Shown here: positions 1 through 8,264 of the stretch, piece by piece
How positions within the stretch are numbered: the stretch's first letter is position 1
How the letters are laid out: each line of letters begins with the position of its first letter
Source: a virus
Strand: one strand, 5' to 3'
Length of the DNA stretch: 25,462 bases
IMG/VR virus record: IMGVR_UViG_3300012920_000237
Span: 1-25,462 of that record
Made by a program: the position numbers and the translations under genes
Notes under the pieces: model-generated
The model's database searches: none
Seen by the model: the letters and a program-made list of their open reading frames with translations, nothing else
Told to the model about the DNA's origin: nothing

Positions 1-2115
1 AAAACTTATACTAGACCGTCATCTTCATTAGGTTCTTTTAATTTTGGAACTACAAATATTACAGCAGATAAACCTGATTGTGATATAGGTGCTATAAGAA
101 TGTATGATAGAGCTCTTACAGCCTCAGAAGTAGGACAAAATTTTAGAGCTGGTAATTATTTCAATTATTCATCTATAATTACATCTAAACACGAGGCGAC
201 TGAAGGAAATTTATATACAAGCTCAGGTAGTCAATATACTTATATGCAGGTTAATTTAAATGCAAATGAATATAGTGGAAGTGGTAATAGTTGGCAAGAT
301 TCTAGTGGTCTTGGTAGAAATGCAACTATTAATGCAGCTACTTATGTTGATGATAATAACTCTGATTATTTTGATTTTGCGGGTAACACTAGTGATCCAG
401 TTTCTATAAGCAACTTTAGTGGATTAAATTCATCAGCAAGAACTTGGGAATTTTGGGTTTGGTTTGATACTGATGCAACTAATTATTTTGGTGGAATGTG
501 GGGAACTAATAGTGATAATAGCACTAAAATGGCAATTTTTAGAATGAAAGACAGTAATAATGCTATTAGAGCTTCAGTATATGATGGTACTGGTTCAGCT
601 GTTGAACCCACAACAGCTAATAATGTAGTAAAAACAAATGAATGGAATCATATAGTATTTACAAGTGATAACAGTGATAATAGTTTTGAAATATATGTAA
701 ATGGGGTTGAAAAATATTCAAGTACATTAAGTTTTGATATCAATACCTCATCAACAGAAGATTTTATTATTGGAGCTGGGGGTAGTTATTCATCTAATAG
801 ATTAGACGGTAGAGTTGCACAATTTAGATATTATAATACAGCATTGTCTGCTTCAGAAGTAATGACAAATTATAATGCTTCTAGAGAAATATATAAAAAT
901 CCTACCGTATTAACTGATTTGAGGCCTACAAACTATTCATCGGGAACAACGTGGAATGATTCTAGCAATCAAGGTAACAATGCAACATTAAATAACTTTG
1001 GTAGCACTGTTACTTCTTATTATGATAAAGAAATTGGTAATTTTTTTGATTTAGAGAGTAATGATTATTTTTCAACAAGTATTACTAAAAACTGGGCTTC
1101 TATACCTTTTTCTGTAGAAATGTGGTTTAATACAGATTCAAGAAACGGCGAATATTTATGGGGATTTAATGACACAGTTGGTAATGGAGTAGGTGCTTCT
1201 ATTAGAGGTTCTGGTAATAGTTATCATTTACAATTTCTTGGATCTGGACTTATTGTAAGCGCTGGGGTTGTTCAAACAAACCAGTGGTATCATCTAGTTT
1301 TTACTTCTGATGGAGCAACTAAAAAAGCATATTTAAATGGTTCATTTGTAGATAGCGGTACAACAACTATTAACAGTGCGGCAAATGGTAAAGCATTTAT
1401 ATTTGGTAGATATGGAACTGCTAATGCAGGTTATTATAATGGTAAAATGGGTCATGTTAGGTTATATGAAGGTGAATTGTCAGATGCACAAGTAGCACAA
1501 AACTATTTAGCTACAAAAAATAAATATCCTAATGGTATAAATGGAGATATACAAGGAGCAACATTTCAAAGTAGTGCTACTCCTTTTCATTTTGACTTTA
1601 ATGGTTCTACAAATTATATAGATGTTCCTCTTACGACATTAGGGGATGGAGATTTTACAATAACTATGTATATCAAATTTGATGATTTGTCACCACAAAG
1701 ATATATTTTCACTAAATATATAAGTAGTCCCCCCGGTGCTTATGGTATGCTTGTGCAAAGTCAAGCATCAAGGAGTGATGTATTATGGCAAATGTTTGAC
1801 ACAGGTAATGGTACTCCAATAGGTATATATTCATCAACAAGTTTATCGACAGGTACTTATTATCATTTTGCATTTGTTTATGTTAAAGAAACTTCGGCTA
1901 CAATTTATTTAAATGGTTCATCAGATGGTACTACTTCTTACGCAACAAGCAATCCTTTTGCACAAAATAGCGACCCAATTAGATTTGGAAGATACGGAGG
2001 TGGAACTAATTCACATGATGGAGAAATAGGGCAAATAAAAATATTTGAAAAGGCGTTATCAGCATCAGAAGTTTTGGATGAATATAATGCAACCAAGTCA
2101 ATTTATATACCATAA
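1..2115 (+). CDS. LamG-repeat tail or surface protein, 5' partial
   Basis: The frame is open from base 1, so the first ATG at 100 lies inside the protein and the true start is upstream of the window. The visible part is 704 codons. It holds the end of one LamG/concanavalin-like beta-sandwich and three complete ones. Each ends with a hallmark strand and helix: RMYDRALTASEV (about bases 100-135), RYYNTALSASEV (about 826-861), RLYEGELSDAQV (about 1459-1494) and KIFEKALSASEV (about 2038-2073). The core motif EFWVWFDT/EMWFNTD, then W(N/Y)H(I/L)VFTSD and (V/L)NG, recurs in each unit. The family binds glycans or proteins, and in phages such repeats occur in tail fibres and capsid decorations. The next gene starts on the TAATG stop-start overlap. 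The LamG call is strong; the role as a receptor-binding or decoration protein is inferred. Confidence 0.88.
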   Translation, partial: KTYTRPSSSLGSFNFGTTNITADKPDCDIGAIRMYDRALTASEVGQNFRAGNYFNYSSIITSKHEATEGNLYTSSGSQYTYMQVNLNANEYSGSGNSWQDSSGLGRNATINAATYVDDNNSDYFDFAGNTSDPVSISNFSGLNSSARTWEFWVWFDTDATNYFGGMWGTNSDNSTKMAIFRMKDSNNAIRASVYDGTGSAVEPTTANNVVKTNEWNHIVFTSDNSDNSFEIYVNGVEKYSSTLSFDINTSSTEDFIIGAGGSYSSNRLDGRVAQFRYYNTALSASEVMTNYNASREIYKNPTVLTDLRPTNYSSGTTWNDSSNQGNNATLNNFGSTVTSYYDKEIGNFFDLESNDYFSTSITKNWASIPFSVEMWFNTDSRNGEYLWGFNDTVGNGVGASIRGSGNSYHLQFLGSGLIVSAGVVQTNQWYHLVFTSDGATKKAYLNGSFVDSGTTTINSAANGKAFIFGRYGTANAGYYNGKMGHVRLYEGELSDAQVAQNYLATKNKYPNGINGDIQGATFQSSATPFHFDFNGSTNYIDVPLTTLGDGDFTITMYIKFDDLSPQRYIFTKYISSPPGAYGMLVQSQASRSDVLWQMFDTGNGTPIGIYSSTSLSTGTYYHFAFVYVKETSATIYLNGSSDGTTSYATSNPFAQNSDPIRFGRYGGGTNSHDGEIGQIKIFEKALSASEVLDEYNATKSIYIP

Positions 2116-2336
2116 TGAACAATTATATTAGAAAAATTTCTATTGGATCAGATTACAAAAATGCTATGCATTATGTGGTTGATCAAGATGTTATGGGTGG
2201 TTTGTGGAAGATTCACGCTGTATCTCAAGATGAAGAAGGGTACCACTTGTGGATTCAGAAAAATGAAGAAATTAAGAAATGGAAATTTTTTAGTATAAAT
2301 ACTCCAATTACAATAGAATATAATGTTAACTTTTAA
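2115..2336 (+). CDS. Hypothetical small protein, 73 aa
   Basis: I do not recognise this protein. It starts at the ATG sharing one base with the stop of the LamG gene (TAATG), which suggests translational coupling. It is a soluble-looking, mixed alpha/beta sequence with no signal peptide or membrane segment. Its N-terminus reads MNNYIRKISIGSDYKNAMHY and its C-terminus ends in a hydrophobic strand TPITIEYNVNF. The 3' end overlaps the next gene by 14 bases. The tight packing on both sides and normal phage-like codon use make it a real gene. The reverse-strand frame over the same bases is a shadow. Confidence 0.7.
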   Translation: MNNYIRKISIGSDYKNAMHYVVDQDVMGGLWKIHAVSQDEEGYHLWIQKNEEIKKWKFFSINTPITIEYNVNF

Positions 2337-2883
2337 GCCTACAAAATCTTTTTTAGTAAAACCAAAAAACAATCAAGAATACATTAGAGAAAAAAATGGT
2401 GTTGTAATCACCTCTTCCATTGAGAATGCTAAAGATGTAAATCGTTTTGGTATCATACAAAAAACACCATTGTTTTATACAGGTGATTTAGAGGAAGAAG
2501 ATGAGGTTGTTTTACACCATAATGTTTTTCGTTCATACTTTGATATAAAAGGTAATGAAAGAAAGAGCAACGAGTATTTCAAAGATAATTTGTATCTTGT
2601 ATCATCTAATAAAATTTATCTTGTTAAAAAAAATAATAACTGGGTTAGCTTTGATGATTATTGTTTTGTCTCTCCGAAAGACGAGGAGAATATGGCAGTT
2701 TCGTTAGGAGCATATGAACTGCATAAAGGAACTGTAAAATATACAAATAATAATTTAATTAGTCAGGGGCTGACAGATGGTATGGAAATAGGATATACAA
2801 AAGACAGTGAATATAAGTTTGAAGTAGACGGTGAAATTTTGTATAGGATGAGAAGAAAAGATATATGCGTTGAATTTAGTTGA
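2323..2883 (+). CDS. GroES-like co-chaperonin-type protein, probably two GroES-like halves
   Basis: The protein has 186 residues, about twice the usual GroES length of 95-100. The N-terminal half contains NRFGIIQKTP followed by LEEEDEVVLHHNVFR, which reads like the GroES pattern of a Gly-containing strand followed by a (G/E)D(E)V(V) turn. The C-terminal half contains KGTVKYTN, then LTDGMEIGYTKDSEYKF and VDGEILYRMRRKDI. This matches the closing GroES strands, where a Gly-Asp-x-V turn is followed by the xxGEEYLI..xDIL segment. GroES-type proteins cap a GroEL ring; phage versions such as T4 gp31 and coliphage CocO assist capsid-protein folding. No GroEL is visible here, so a host GroEL would be the partner. 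The assignment rests on motif resemblance; a generic small beta-barrel protein is the alternative. Confidence 0.5.
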   Translation: MLTFKPTKSFLVKPKNNQEYIREKNGVVITSSIENAKDVNRFGIIQKTPLFYTGDLEEEDEVVLHHNVFRSYFDIKGNERKSNEYFKDNLYLVSSNKIYLVKKNNNWVSFDDYCFVSPKDEENMAVSLGAYELHKGTVKYTNNNLISQGLTDGMEIGYTKDSEYKFEVDGEILYRMRRKDICVEFS

Positions 2884-2976
2884 ATGGGAAAATCATTAAA
2901 CAGAAGAGGCAAATATAGTCACTGTACTCGTGCACAAAAAAAAGGAAGAAATAAACCAGCAAAAAAAATTAAATAA
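2884..2976 (+). CDS. Small highly basic protein, 30 aa
   Basis: A 30-codon frame starts immediately after the TGA of the previous gene (TGAATG) and ends in TAA, whose last A is the first base of the next ATG (TAATG). The peptide begins MGKSLNRRGKYSHC and ends KPAKKIK. Thirteen of its 30 residues are Lys or Arg, and it has one Cys and one His. Its perfect fit in the gap between two coupled genes supports real translation. Such basic peptides often bind nucleic acid or ribosomes, but no function can be assigned from sequence. Confidence 0.6.
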   Translation: MGKSLNRRGKYSHCTRAQKKGRNKPAKKIK

Positions 2977-3215
2977 TGGCAGATACTTTTTTAAAAAATA
3001 ATTTATCTATAGTTATATCTTTTATAGCGGCTGTTTTTGCAGCGGGTTCTATATTTTCAGAGTTTACAGCGCTTAAAGACGAGTTACATTTAGTTCATGA
3101 AAGACTAGATGAGAAAGTTTTTGTTATAGAAAAAATTGAAAATAGATTAATAGAGTTGGAGAAAAAAATAGAATACGAAAGAGGATTATTAGATGCAAAA
3201 AATAAAATCAAATAA
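2976..3215 (+). CDS. Single-membrane-segment coiled-coil protein (holin- or spanin-like architecture)
   Basis: This 79-residue protein starts on the TAATG overlap with the 30-aa gene. Residues about 9-27 (LSIVISFIAAVFAAGSIFS) form one hydrophobic helix. Residues about 31-74 form a charged amphipathic coiled coil with heptad-spaced Leu, Val and Ile (LKDELHLVHERLDEKV, then IENRLIELEKKIEYE). A short N-terminal tail, one transmembrane segment and a long coiled coil is a layout used by some phage holins, by i-spanin-type lysis proteins and by small host-membrane proteins. No endolysin lies next to it in the window, so a lysis role is only a possibility. The membrane topology is well supported; the function is not. 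Confidence 0.72.
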   Translation: MADTFLKNNLSIVISFIAAVFAAGSIFSEFTALKDELHLVHERLDEKVFVIEKIENRLIELEKKIEYERGLLDAKNKIK

Positions 3216-3216
3216 A

Positions 3217-3294
3217 ATGAAAACATATTGGATAACCACAACAACTTGGGGTGAGTATAGAATTCAATACACCTTAAATAATGAGGAGCACTAA
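3217..3294 (+). CDS. Possible tiny peptide, 25 aa
   Basis: An ATG at 3217 is preceded by AAATAAA, so it carries the same AATAAAATG start context as three well-supported genes in this window (at 8265, 10817 and 18463). It opens a 25-codon frame, MKTYWITTTTWGEYRIQYTL followed by NNEEH, ending at TAA 3292-3294. It fills the gap between two genes and overlaps the next start by 14 bases. The peptide looks like a two-stranded beta hairpin with Thr and aromatic residues. It may equally be only a leader that feeds ribosomes to the next gene. Confidence 0.35.
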   Translation: MKTYWITTTTWGEYRIQYTLNNEEH

Positions 3295-3574
3295 AGAAAC
3301 TATACTTCGAGTAATAAAGGCAGGAGAAAAAGCTGTCGAAGAGCTTATTAAAGTTGCACATGATGAAATAATTACTGATGATCCATCAGAAGATTTAGCG
3401 GCAGATAGATTGAAAAACGCAGCTGCTACAAAAAAACTTGCAATATTTGATGCTTTTGAAATATTGAGTAGGATAGAAGTAGAAAAAGAAAAATTAGAAA
3501 ATGGAGAGTCAGCAGATTCTAAAAAAGAAGAAACCTTCAAAGGTTTTGCTGAATCGAGAGGCAGAAAGTCTTAG
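3281..3574 (+). CDS. Probable terminase small subunit, 97 aa
   Basis: This small, charged, all-helical protein lies directly upstream of, and overlaps by 74 bases, the large terminase gene. The N-terminal segment MRSTKETILRVIKAGEKAVEEL and the central ADRLKNAAATKKLAIFDAFEI look like long helices. The C-terminal third is charged and probably disordered. Small terminases recognise the packaging site in phage DNA and regulate the large-subunit motor. The call rests on position, size and helical content rather than a recognised DNA-binding motif. The gene starts inside the possible 25-aa frame. The long overlap with the large subunit is unusual compared with the 1-17 base overlaps elsewhere. Confidence 0.5.
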   Translation: MRSTKETILRVIKAGEKAVEELIKVAHDEIITDDPSEDLAADRLKNAAATKKLAIFDAFEILSRIEVEKEKLENGESADSKKEETFKGFAESRGRKS

Positions 3575-5795
3575 TCTTTTTACTGTCATAGGTATTATAT
3601 CTGAGGCAGAAAAAAATAAGAAAAACAAAAACTCATCTTGGGATTATGGATATAATCCTGATTATGATATAGTCGTAATATCTAAAAACGGAAAGATTGG
3701 TGATATAATCAATATAAATGGATTAAAAATAGCTTTACCTTTGCAACCAAAAAAGGTTGAATCTAGAAGCAAAAAAACGTCAGAGCAGTATTGGGAAGCA
3801 AAAGAATACCCAAGAGAGTTATTTAAAATCAAAACAGTTTTTCAGTGGAATGAATACTCGTCTGCATTCAAAGAGTCATGGGTTGATTACATTGAACAGG
3901 AATTTGAAAGAAGAGAAAATGGTTATTGGTTTAAAAACAACGGTGTTAATACTTATATTACTGGCTCTCATTACATGTACTTGCAATGGACCAAGATTGA
4001 TGTTGGGCTCCCAGAGTTCAGGGAATCGAATAGAATATTTTTTATTTACTGGGAAGCGTGTAAAGCCGACAACAGGTCTTACGGAATGTGCTATCTTAAA
4101 AACAGAAGGTCAGGCTTCTCTTTTATGTCTTCAGCAGAATCCGTTGCTCAAGCAACAATTACTTCAGATGCACGGTTTGGGATATTGTCCAAATCTGGAG
4201 CTGATGCCAAAAAGATGTTTACAGACAAGGTTGTACCAATATCTACAAACTACCCCTTTTTCTTCAAACCAATTCAAGATGGAATGGATAGGCCTAAAAC
4301 AGAACTTGCCTACAGGGTGCCAGCCTCAAAGCTTACAAGAAAAAACATTGAACAAAAGCAAACAGATGAGTTGGCAGGACTCGATACCACAATTGACTGG
4401 AAAAATACTGGAGACAACTCCTATGATGGGGAAAAACTTAGACTCCTTGTACATGATGAATCTGGGAAGTGGGAGCGTCCAGATAATATCCTCAACAGTT
4501 GGCGTGTCACTAAAACTTGTTTACGACTAGGAAGAAGAGTTATAGGAAAATGTATGATGGGATCTACATCTAATTCTTTAGATAAAGGTGGTTCAAATTT
4601 TAAAAAATTGTTTTATGATTCAAATCCTTTAGAAAGAAACGCAAATGGTCAAACAAAAACAGGATTGTATAACCTATTCATTCCCATGGAATGGAACATG
4701 GAAGGGTTTTTAGATAAGTACGGTCATCCTGTTTTCAGAACTCCAGAGACCCCAGTTGTTGATATTCATGGAGAATACGTTTATCAAGGAGTTTTAGATT
4801 ATTGGGAAAATGAAGTAGAATCTTTGAAAAGAGATCCTGATGCTTTGAATGAATTTTACAGGCAATTTCCAAGGTCAGAGAACCATGCTTTTAGAGATGA
4901 GTCCAAAAATAGTTTATTTAATTTGCAAAAAATATACGAGCAAATAGATTATAATGACACAAACGGAACATATAGTTATGTTGATAGAGGAGATTTTCAT
5001 TGGGAAAATGGAGAAAGAGGAACAAATGTTGTGTGGACTCCAACAAGAAATGGGAAATTTTACGTAACTTGGATACCTCCTAAAGAATTAAGAAACAATG
5101 TACGTCGAGACAGTAACAAATATTATCCACTTAATGTTCATATTGGCTCTTTTGGTTGTGATAGTTACGACATTTCTGGAGTAGTTGGAGGTAGTGGTTC
5201 TAAAGGAGCTCTGCATGGTTTGACAAAAGTAAATTTTGACAATGCACCATCAGAGTTGTTTTTTTTAGAATACATAGCAAGACCTCAAACAGCAGAATTG
5301 TTTTATGAAGATGTTTTGATGGCTTGTCATTTTTACGGCATGCCAATATTAGTTGAAAATAACAAACCTAGATTGTTATATTATTTAAAAAATAGAGGTT
5401 ATAGAGCATTTGCTATGAATCGTCCTGATAAATTAAAGAATGATTTATCAAAATCAGAAAAAGAATTAGGTGGAATACCATCATCACAGCCAGTAATTTC
5501 TGTTCATGCAGAAGCAATTGAAGCTTACATTGAAAGAAATGTTGGTGTAGATGCTATAGGAACGTACAGAGAAATGGGAGATATAGGTAAAAAAATGTAT
5601 TTTATGAGAACCCTTAAAGATTGGTCAAACTATAATATATTTAATAGAACGAAGTTTGATGCAACAATAAGTTCTGGTTTAGCTATAATGGCAAATCAGA
5701 GATACATAACTAAGCCTGAGAAAAAGCGTAGCAAAATAAGTGTTAACTTTGCAAAGTACGACAACTCAGGTCTGAATAGCGAAATTATAAAATAG
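3501..5795 (+). CDS. terL: Terminase large subunit (DNA-packaging ATPase/nuclease)
   Basis: The 764-residue size is typical of large terminases of Bacteroidota short-tailed phages. A basic, Walker-A-like segment KNRRSGFSF lies at residues 200-208, a Walker B motif LRLLVHDE at 313-320 with catalytic Asp319/Glu320, and a coupling motif GSTSNSLDKGG at 354-364. The RNase-H-fold nuclease half follows, with candidate metal ligands Asp554 in FGCDSYD, Glu619 in ILVEN and Asp720 in FDAT. The enzyme translocates DNA into the prohead through the portal encoded next and cleaves the concatemer. The chosen ATG at 3501 lies inside the upstream gene. The next in-frame ATG is about 158 codons later and would remove conserved sequence. 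A TTG at 3546 is a less likely alternative. Confidence 0.93.
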   Translation: MESQQILKKKKPSKVLLNREAESLSLFTVIGIISEAEKNKKNKNSSWDYGYNPDYDIVVISKNGKIGDIININGLKIALPLQPKKVESRSKKTSEQYWEAKEYPRELFKIKTVFQWNEYSSAFKESWVDYIEQEFERRENGYWFKNNGVNTYITGSHYMYLQWTKIDVGLPEFRESNRIFFIYWEACKADNRSYGMCYLKNRRSGFSFMSSAESVAQATITSDARFGILSKSGADAKKMFTDKVVPISTNYPFFFKPIQDGMDRPKTELAYRVPASKLTRKNIEQKQTDELAGLDTTIDWKNTGDNSYDGEKLRLLVHDESGKWERPDNILNSWRVTKTCLRLGRRVIGKCMMGSTSNSLDKGGSNFKKLFYDSNPLERNANGQTKTGLYNLFIPMEWNMEGFLDKYGHPVFRTPETPVVDIHGEYVYQGVLDYWENEVESLKRDPDALNEFYRQFPRSENHAFRDESKNSLFNLQKIYEQIDYNDTNGTYSYVDRGDFHWENGERGTNVVWTPTRNGKFYVTWIPPKELRNNVRRDSNKYYPLNVHIGSFGCDSYDISGVVGGSGSKGALHGLTKVNFDNAPSELFFLEYIARPQTAELFYEDVLMACHFYGMPILVENNKPRLLYYLKNRGYRAFAMNRPDKLKNDLSKSEKELGGIPSSQPVISVHAEAIEAYIERNVGVDAIGTYREMGDIGKKMYFMRTLKDWSNYNIFNRTKFDATISSGLAIMANQRYITKPEKKRSKISVNFAKYDNSGLNSEIIK

Positions 5796-5799
5796 CAAT

Positions 5800-8214
5800 A
5801 TGCTAAACGACGATTTTAAAATTGCCAATATATCCTTTCCAGATCAGTTAGCTTCTGACTCTGTCAAAAAGACAAAGGAATATGGGCTATCTGTAGGTAA
5901 GGCTATAGAATCAGAGTGGTTTAGAAAAGACAATGGCGCTGCTCGTTTTTACAACAACAGAGATAATTTTCATAAACTAAGGCAATATGCTAGAGGTGAG
6001 CAATCTGTTCAAAAGTATAAAAACGAATTAGCAATAAATGGAGACACGTCATATCTTAATTTAGACTGGACTCCTGTCCCTATAGTTCCAAAATTTGTAG
6101 ATGTAGTAGTAAATGGTATGTCAAACAGGTTGTTTGATATTAAAGTTGAGGCTATAGATGATGTAGCAAGATCAAGAAGAGACAATTATAAGAACACTAT
6201 TGAAAAAGACATGTTGGCTAGAGAGTCTCTTGAATTTTTACAACAAGCTAGTGGAGATAATCTTTTTTCAACAGACCAAGCAACTTTGCCAGATTCTGAT
6301 GAAGAACTTGAATTGCATATGGAATTATCATACAAGCAAAAGATAGAAGTAGCAGAAGAAAAAGCTTTACAAGCAATATTAGATGTTAATGATTATGAAT
6401 TAATTAAAAGACAGATAGATGAAGATGCAACGGTCTTAGGATTATCAGCTGTAAAACACTCTTTTAATACTCACGATGGAATTAAAATTGAATATGTAGA
6501 TCCAACTCAAATGGTTCATTCTCCAACTGAAGATCCAAATTTTTCTGATTGTTATTACTTTGGAGAAGTAAAAAATGTAAACATTACAGAACTTAAAAAA
6601 ATAAATCCCTCTTTGACTCAAGAAGAGATAAAAGACATATCTAAACTTAGCGCAAAGTTTGATGCTTATCAAGGAATTAGAGGTGGTTATAAAACAGATA
6701 ATTTTGATTCAAACACAGCAACTCTACTTTATTTCTGTTATAAAACTGATAAAAATATTATTTACAAAATAAAAGAAAATAATAATGGTGGAAAAAGAGC
6801 TATAAGAAAAGATGAAAATTTTAATCCACCAAAAACAGAAGCTGCAAGATTTGAAAAAAGATCAAAAAGAATTGACGTATGGTATGAGGGAGTTATTGTT
6901 TTAGGTACAAATACAGTATTAAAATGGGATTTAATGAAAAATATGGTTCGTCCAAAGTCAGGAATACAAAAAGTTTTGGCGCCATATGTTTTAAGTGCAC
7001 CTAAAATGTACAGAGGACAAATAGATTCTTTAGTAAAAAGAATGATTCCATTTGCAGACCAAATACAATTGACACATTTAAAACTGCAACAGGTAATTTC
7101 TAAAATGATTCCAGATGGAGTTTACTTAGATTTAGATGGCATAGCTAGTGTTGATTTAGGTAATGGAGCAATGTATAATCCTAATGAAGCTTTGAATATG
7201 TATTTTCAAACAGGAAGCGTTGTTGGTCGTAGTTTTACAGAAGATGGTGAATTTAATAATGCTAAGATACCTGTTCAAGAATTAACTAGCTCAGGGTCTA
7301 ATGCAAAAATCAGTTCTTTGATAGGAATGTATAACCATTACATAGCTATGATTAGAGATGTAACTGGTATAAATGAAGCTAGAGATGGATCTATGCCAGA
7401 CTCAAAAACTTTAGTAGGAGTCCAAAAATTAGCTGCTTTAAATTCAAATACAGCTACTCGTCATGTTTTAGATTCAGGATTAAGATTGACAAAAAGATTA
7501 ATAGATTGTGTGGCTTACAGGTTTTCAGATATGCTGGAATATACCGATATGAGAGAATCATTAATGAATATGATTGGATCAAAATCAGTTGCTATAATTG
7601 ATGATATAAAAGACATACATCTGCATGATTTTGGAATTGAAATTGAATTACACCCAGACGAAGAAGAAAGAGGTATGCTAGAGCAGAGTATTCAATTAGC
7701 TTTATCAAAACAAATGATTGATTTGAATGATGCTATTGACATAAGAAACATAAGAAATATAAAACTTTCTAATGCTTTACTTAAAATCAGAAAAGATAAA
7801 AAAGAGATTTTAGATTTGAAAAAGAAAGAAGCAAATATAAAAATGCAAACAGAATCAAATGTAAAATCTTCTGAAGCAGCTTCTGCAAATCAAATAAAAG
7901 AAATGCAGTTTAAAATGCAGTCAGAATTAGAGATGGAAAAACAAAAAGCTATGCTTGAAATACAAAGAATGACAAAACAAGCAGAGTTAGACATGATGCT
8001 TCAAAAACAAAAGCTAGAAATGTCAATGATGTCGAAACAAACAGAATTAGCACAGCTTTCTAGTAGAGAAAAAAATAGAGAGGATAGAAAAGACCAGAGA
8101 GTTGATCAGCAAAGTGAAAACCAATCAAAGCTGATTGAGCAAAGAAAAGGAAATAAACCACAGCAAGAATTTAGCAATAATACACAAGGAATAGTAGATC
8201 AATTACTTAGCTAA
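5800..8214 (+). CDS. Portal protein
   Basis: This 804-residue protein follows the large terminase by four bases. The N-terminal half carries NNRDNFHKLRQYARGEQSVQ, then WTPVPIVPKFVDVVVNGM, the typical entry segment of portal proteins in this phage group. Around residue 518 it has RDVTGINEARDGSMPD, followed by the long helical stem. The last 160 or so residues are an extended Lys/Gln/Met-rich coiled coil (for example MQFKMQSELEMEKQKAM), which probably forms the barrel or crown inside the capsid. Portals are dodecameric rings at one capsid vertex that hold the terminase and later the neck. Length and gene order (terL, portal, scaffold, capsid) agree with this role. Confidence 0.9.
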   Translation: MLNDDFKIANISFPDQLASDSVKKTKEYGLSVGKAIESEWFRKDNGAARFYNNRDNFHKLRQYARGEQSVQKYKNELAINGDTSYLNLDWTPVPIVPKFVDVVVNGMSNRLFDIKVEAIDDVARSRRDNYKNTIEKDMLARESLEFLQQASGDNLFSTDQATLPDSDEELELHMELSYKQKIEVAEEKALQAILDVNDYELIKRQIDEDATVLGLSAVKHSFNTHDGIKIEYVDPTQMVHSPTEDPNFSDCYYFGEVKNVNITELKKINPSLTQEEIKDISKLSAKFDAYQGIRGGYKTDNFDSNTATLLYFCYKTDKNIIYKIKENNNGGKRAIRKDENFNPPKTEAARFEKRSKRIDVWYEGVIVLGTNTVLKWDLMKNMVRPKSGIQKVLAPYVLSAPKMYRGQIDSLVKRMIPFADQIQLTHLKLQQVISKMIPDGVYLDLDGIASVDLGNGAMYNPNEALNMYFQTGSVVGRSFTEDGEFNNAKIPVQELTSSGSNAKISSLIGMYNHYIAMIRDVTGINEARDGSMPDSKTLVGVQKLAALNSNTATRHVLDSGLRLTKRLIDCVAYRFSDMLEYTDMRESLMNMIGSKSVAIIDDIKDIHLHDFGIEIELHPDEEERGMLEQSIQLALSKQMIDLNDAIDIRNIRNIKLSNALLKIRKDKKEILDLKKKEANIKMQTESNVKSSEAASANQIKEMQFKMQSELEMEKQKAMLEIQRMTKQAELDMMLQKQKLEMSMMSKQTELAQLSSREKNREDRKDQRVDQQSENQSKLIEQRKGNKPQQEFSNNTQGIVDQLLS

Positions 8215-8233
8215 AATGTATTATAAAAATGTA

Positions 8234-8264
8234 TATTTTTGTTTAATAAATTTAATTTAATAAA
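8234..8264 (+). promoter_or_regulatory. Possible Bacteroidota -7 box and A-rich start leader for the scaffold gene
   Basis: The 50-base gap after the portal gene holds TATTTTTG at 8234-8241, matching the Bacteroidota sigma -7 consensus TAnnTTTG. It lies 23 bases before the ATG. I see no TTG at the expected -33 spacing. TTTAATAAA at 8256-8264 directly abuts the ATG and recurs identically before the gene at 18463. There is no Shine-Dalgarno sequence. Confidence 0.4.

Noticed and set aside
2976-3215. Confident holin or spanin call
   Set aside because: The topology fits, but no endolysin or second lysis gene is adjacent and a single membrane segment with coiled coil is not diagnostic.
3519-3530. 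Slippery A-run that might fuse the small and large terminase frames
   Set aside because: The frames differ by +1 or -2, not the common -1. There is no clear downstream hairpin, and the large subunit has its own ATG at 3501.
3757-4530. 257-codon open frame overlapping the large terminase in another forward frame
   Set aside because: It lies wholly inside the terminase gene, whose motifs are intact. Its translation is low-complexity with no start context, so it is a shadow frame.
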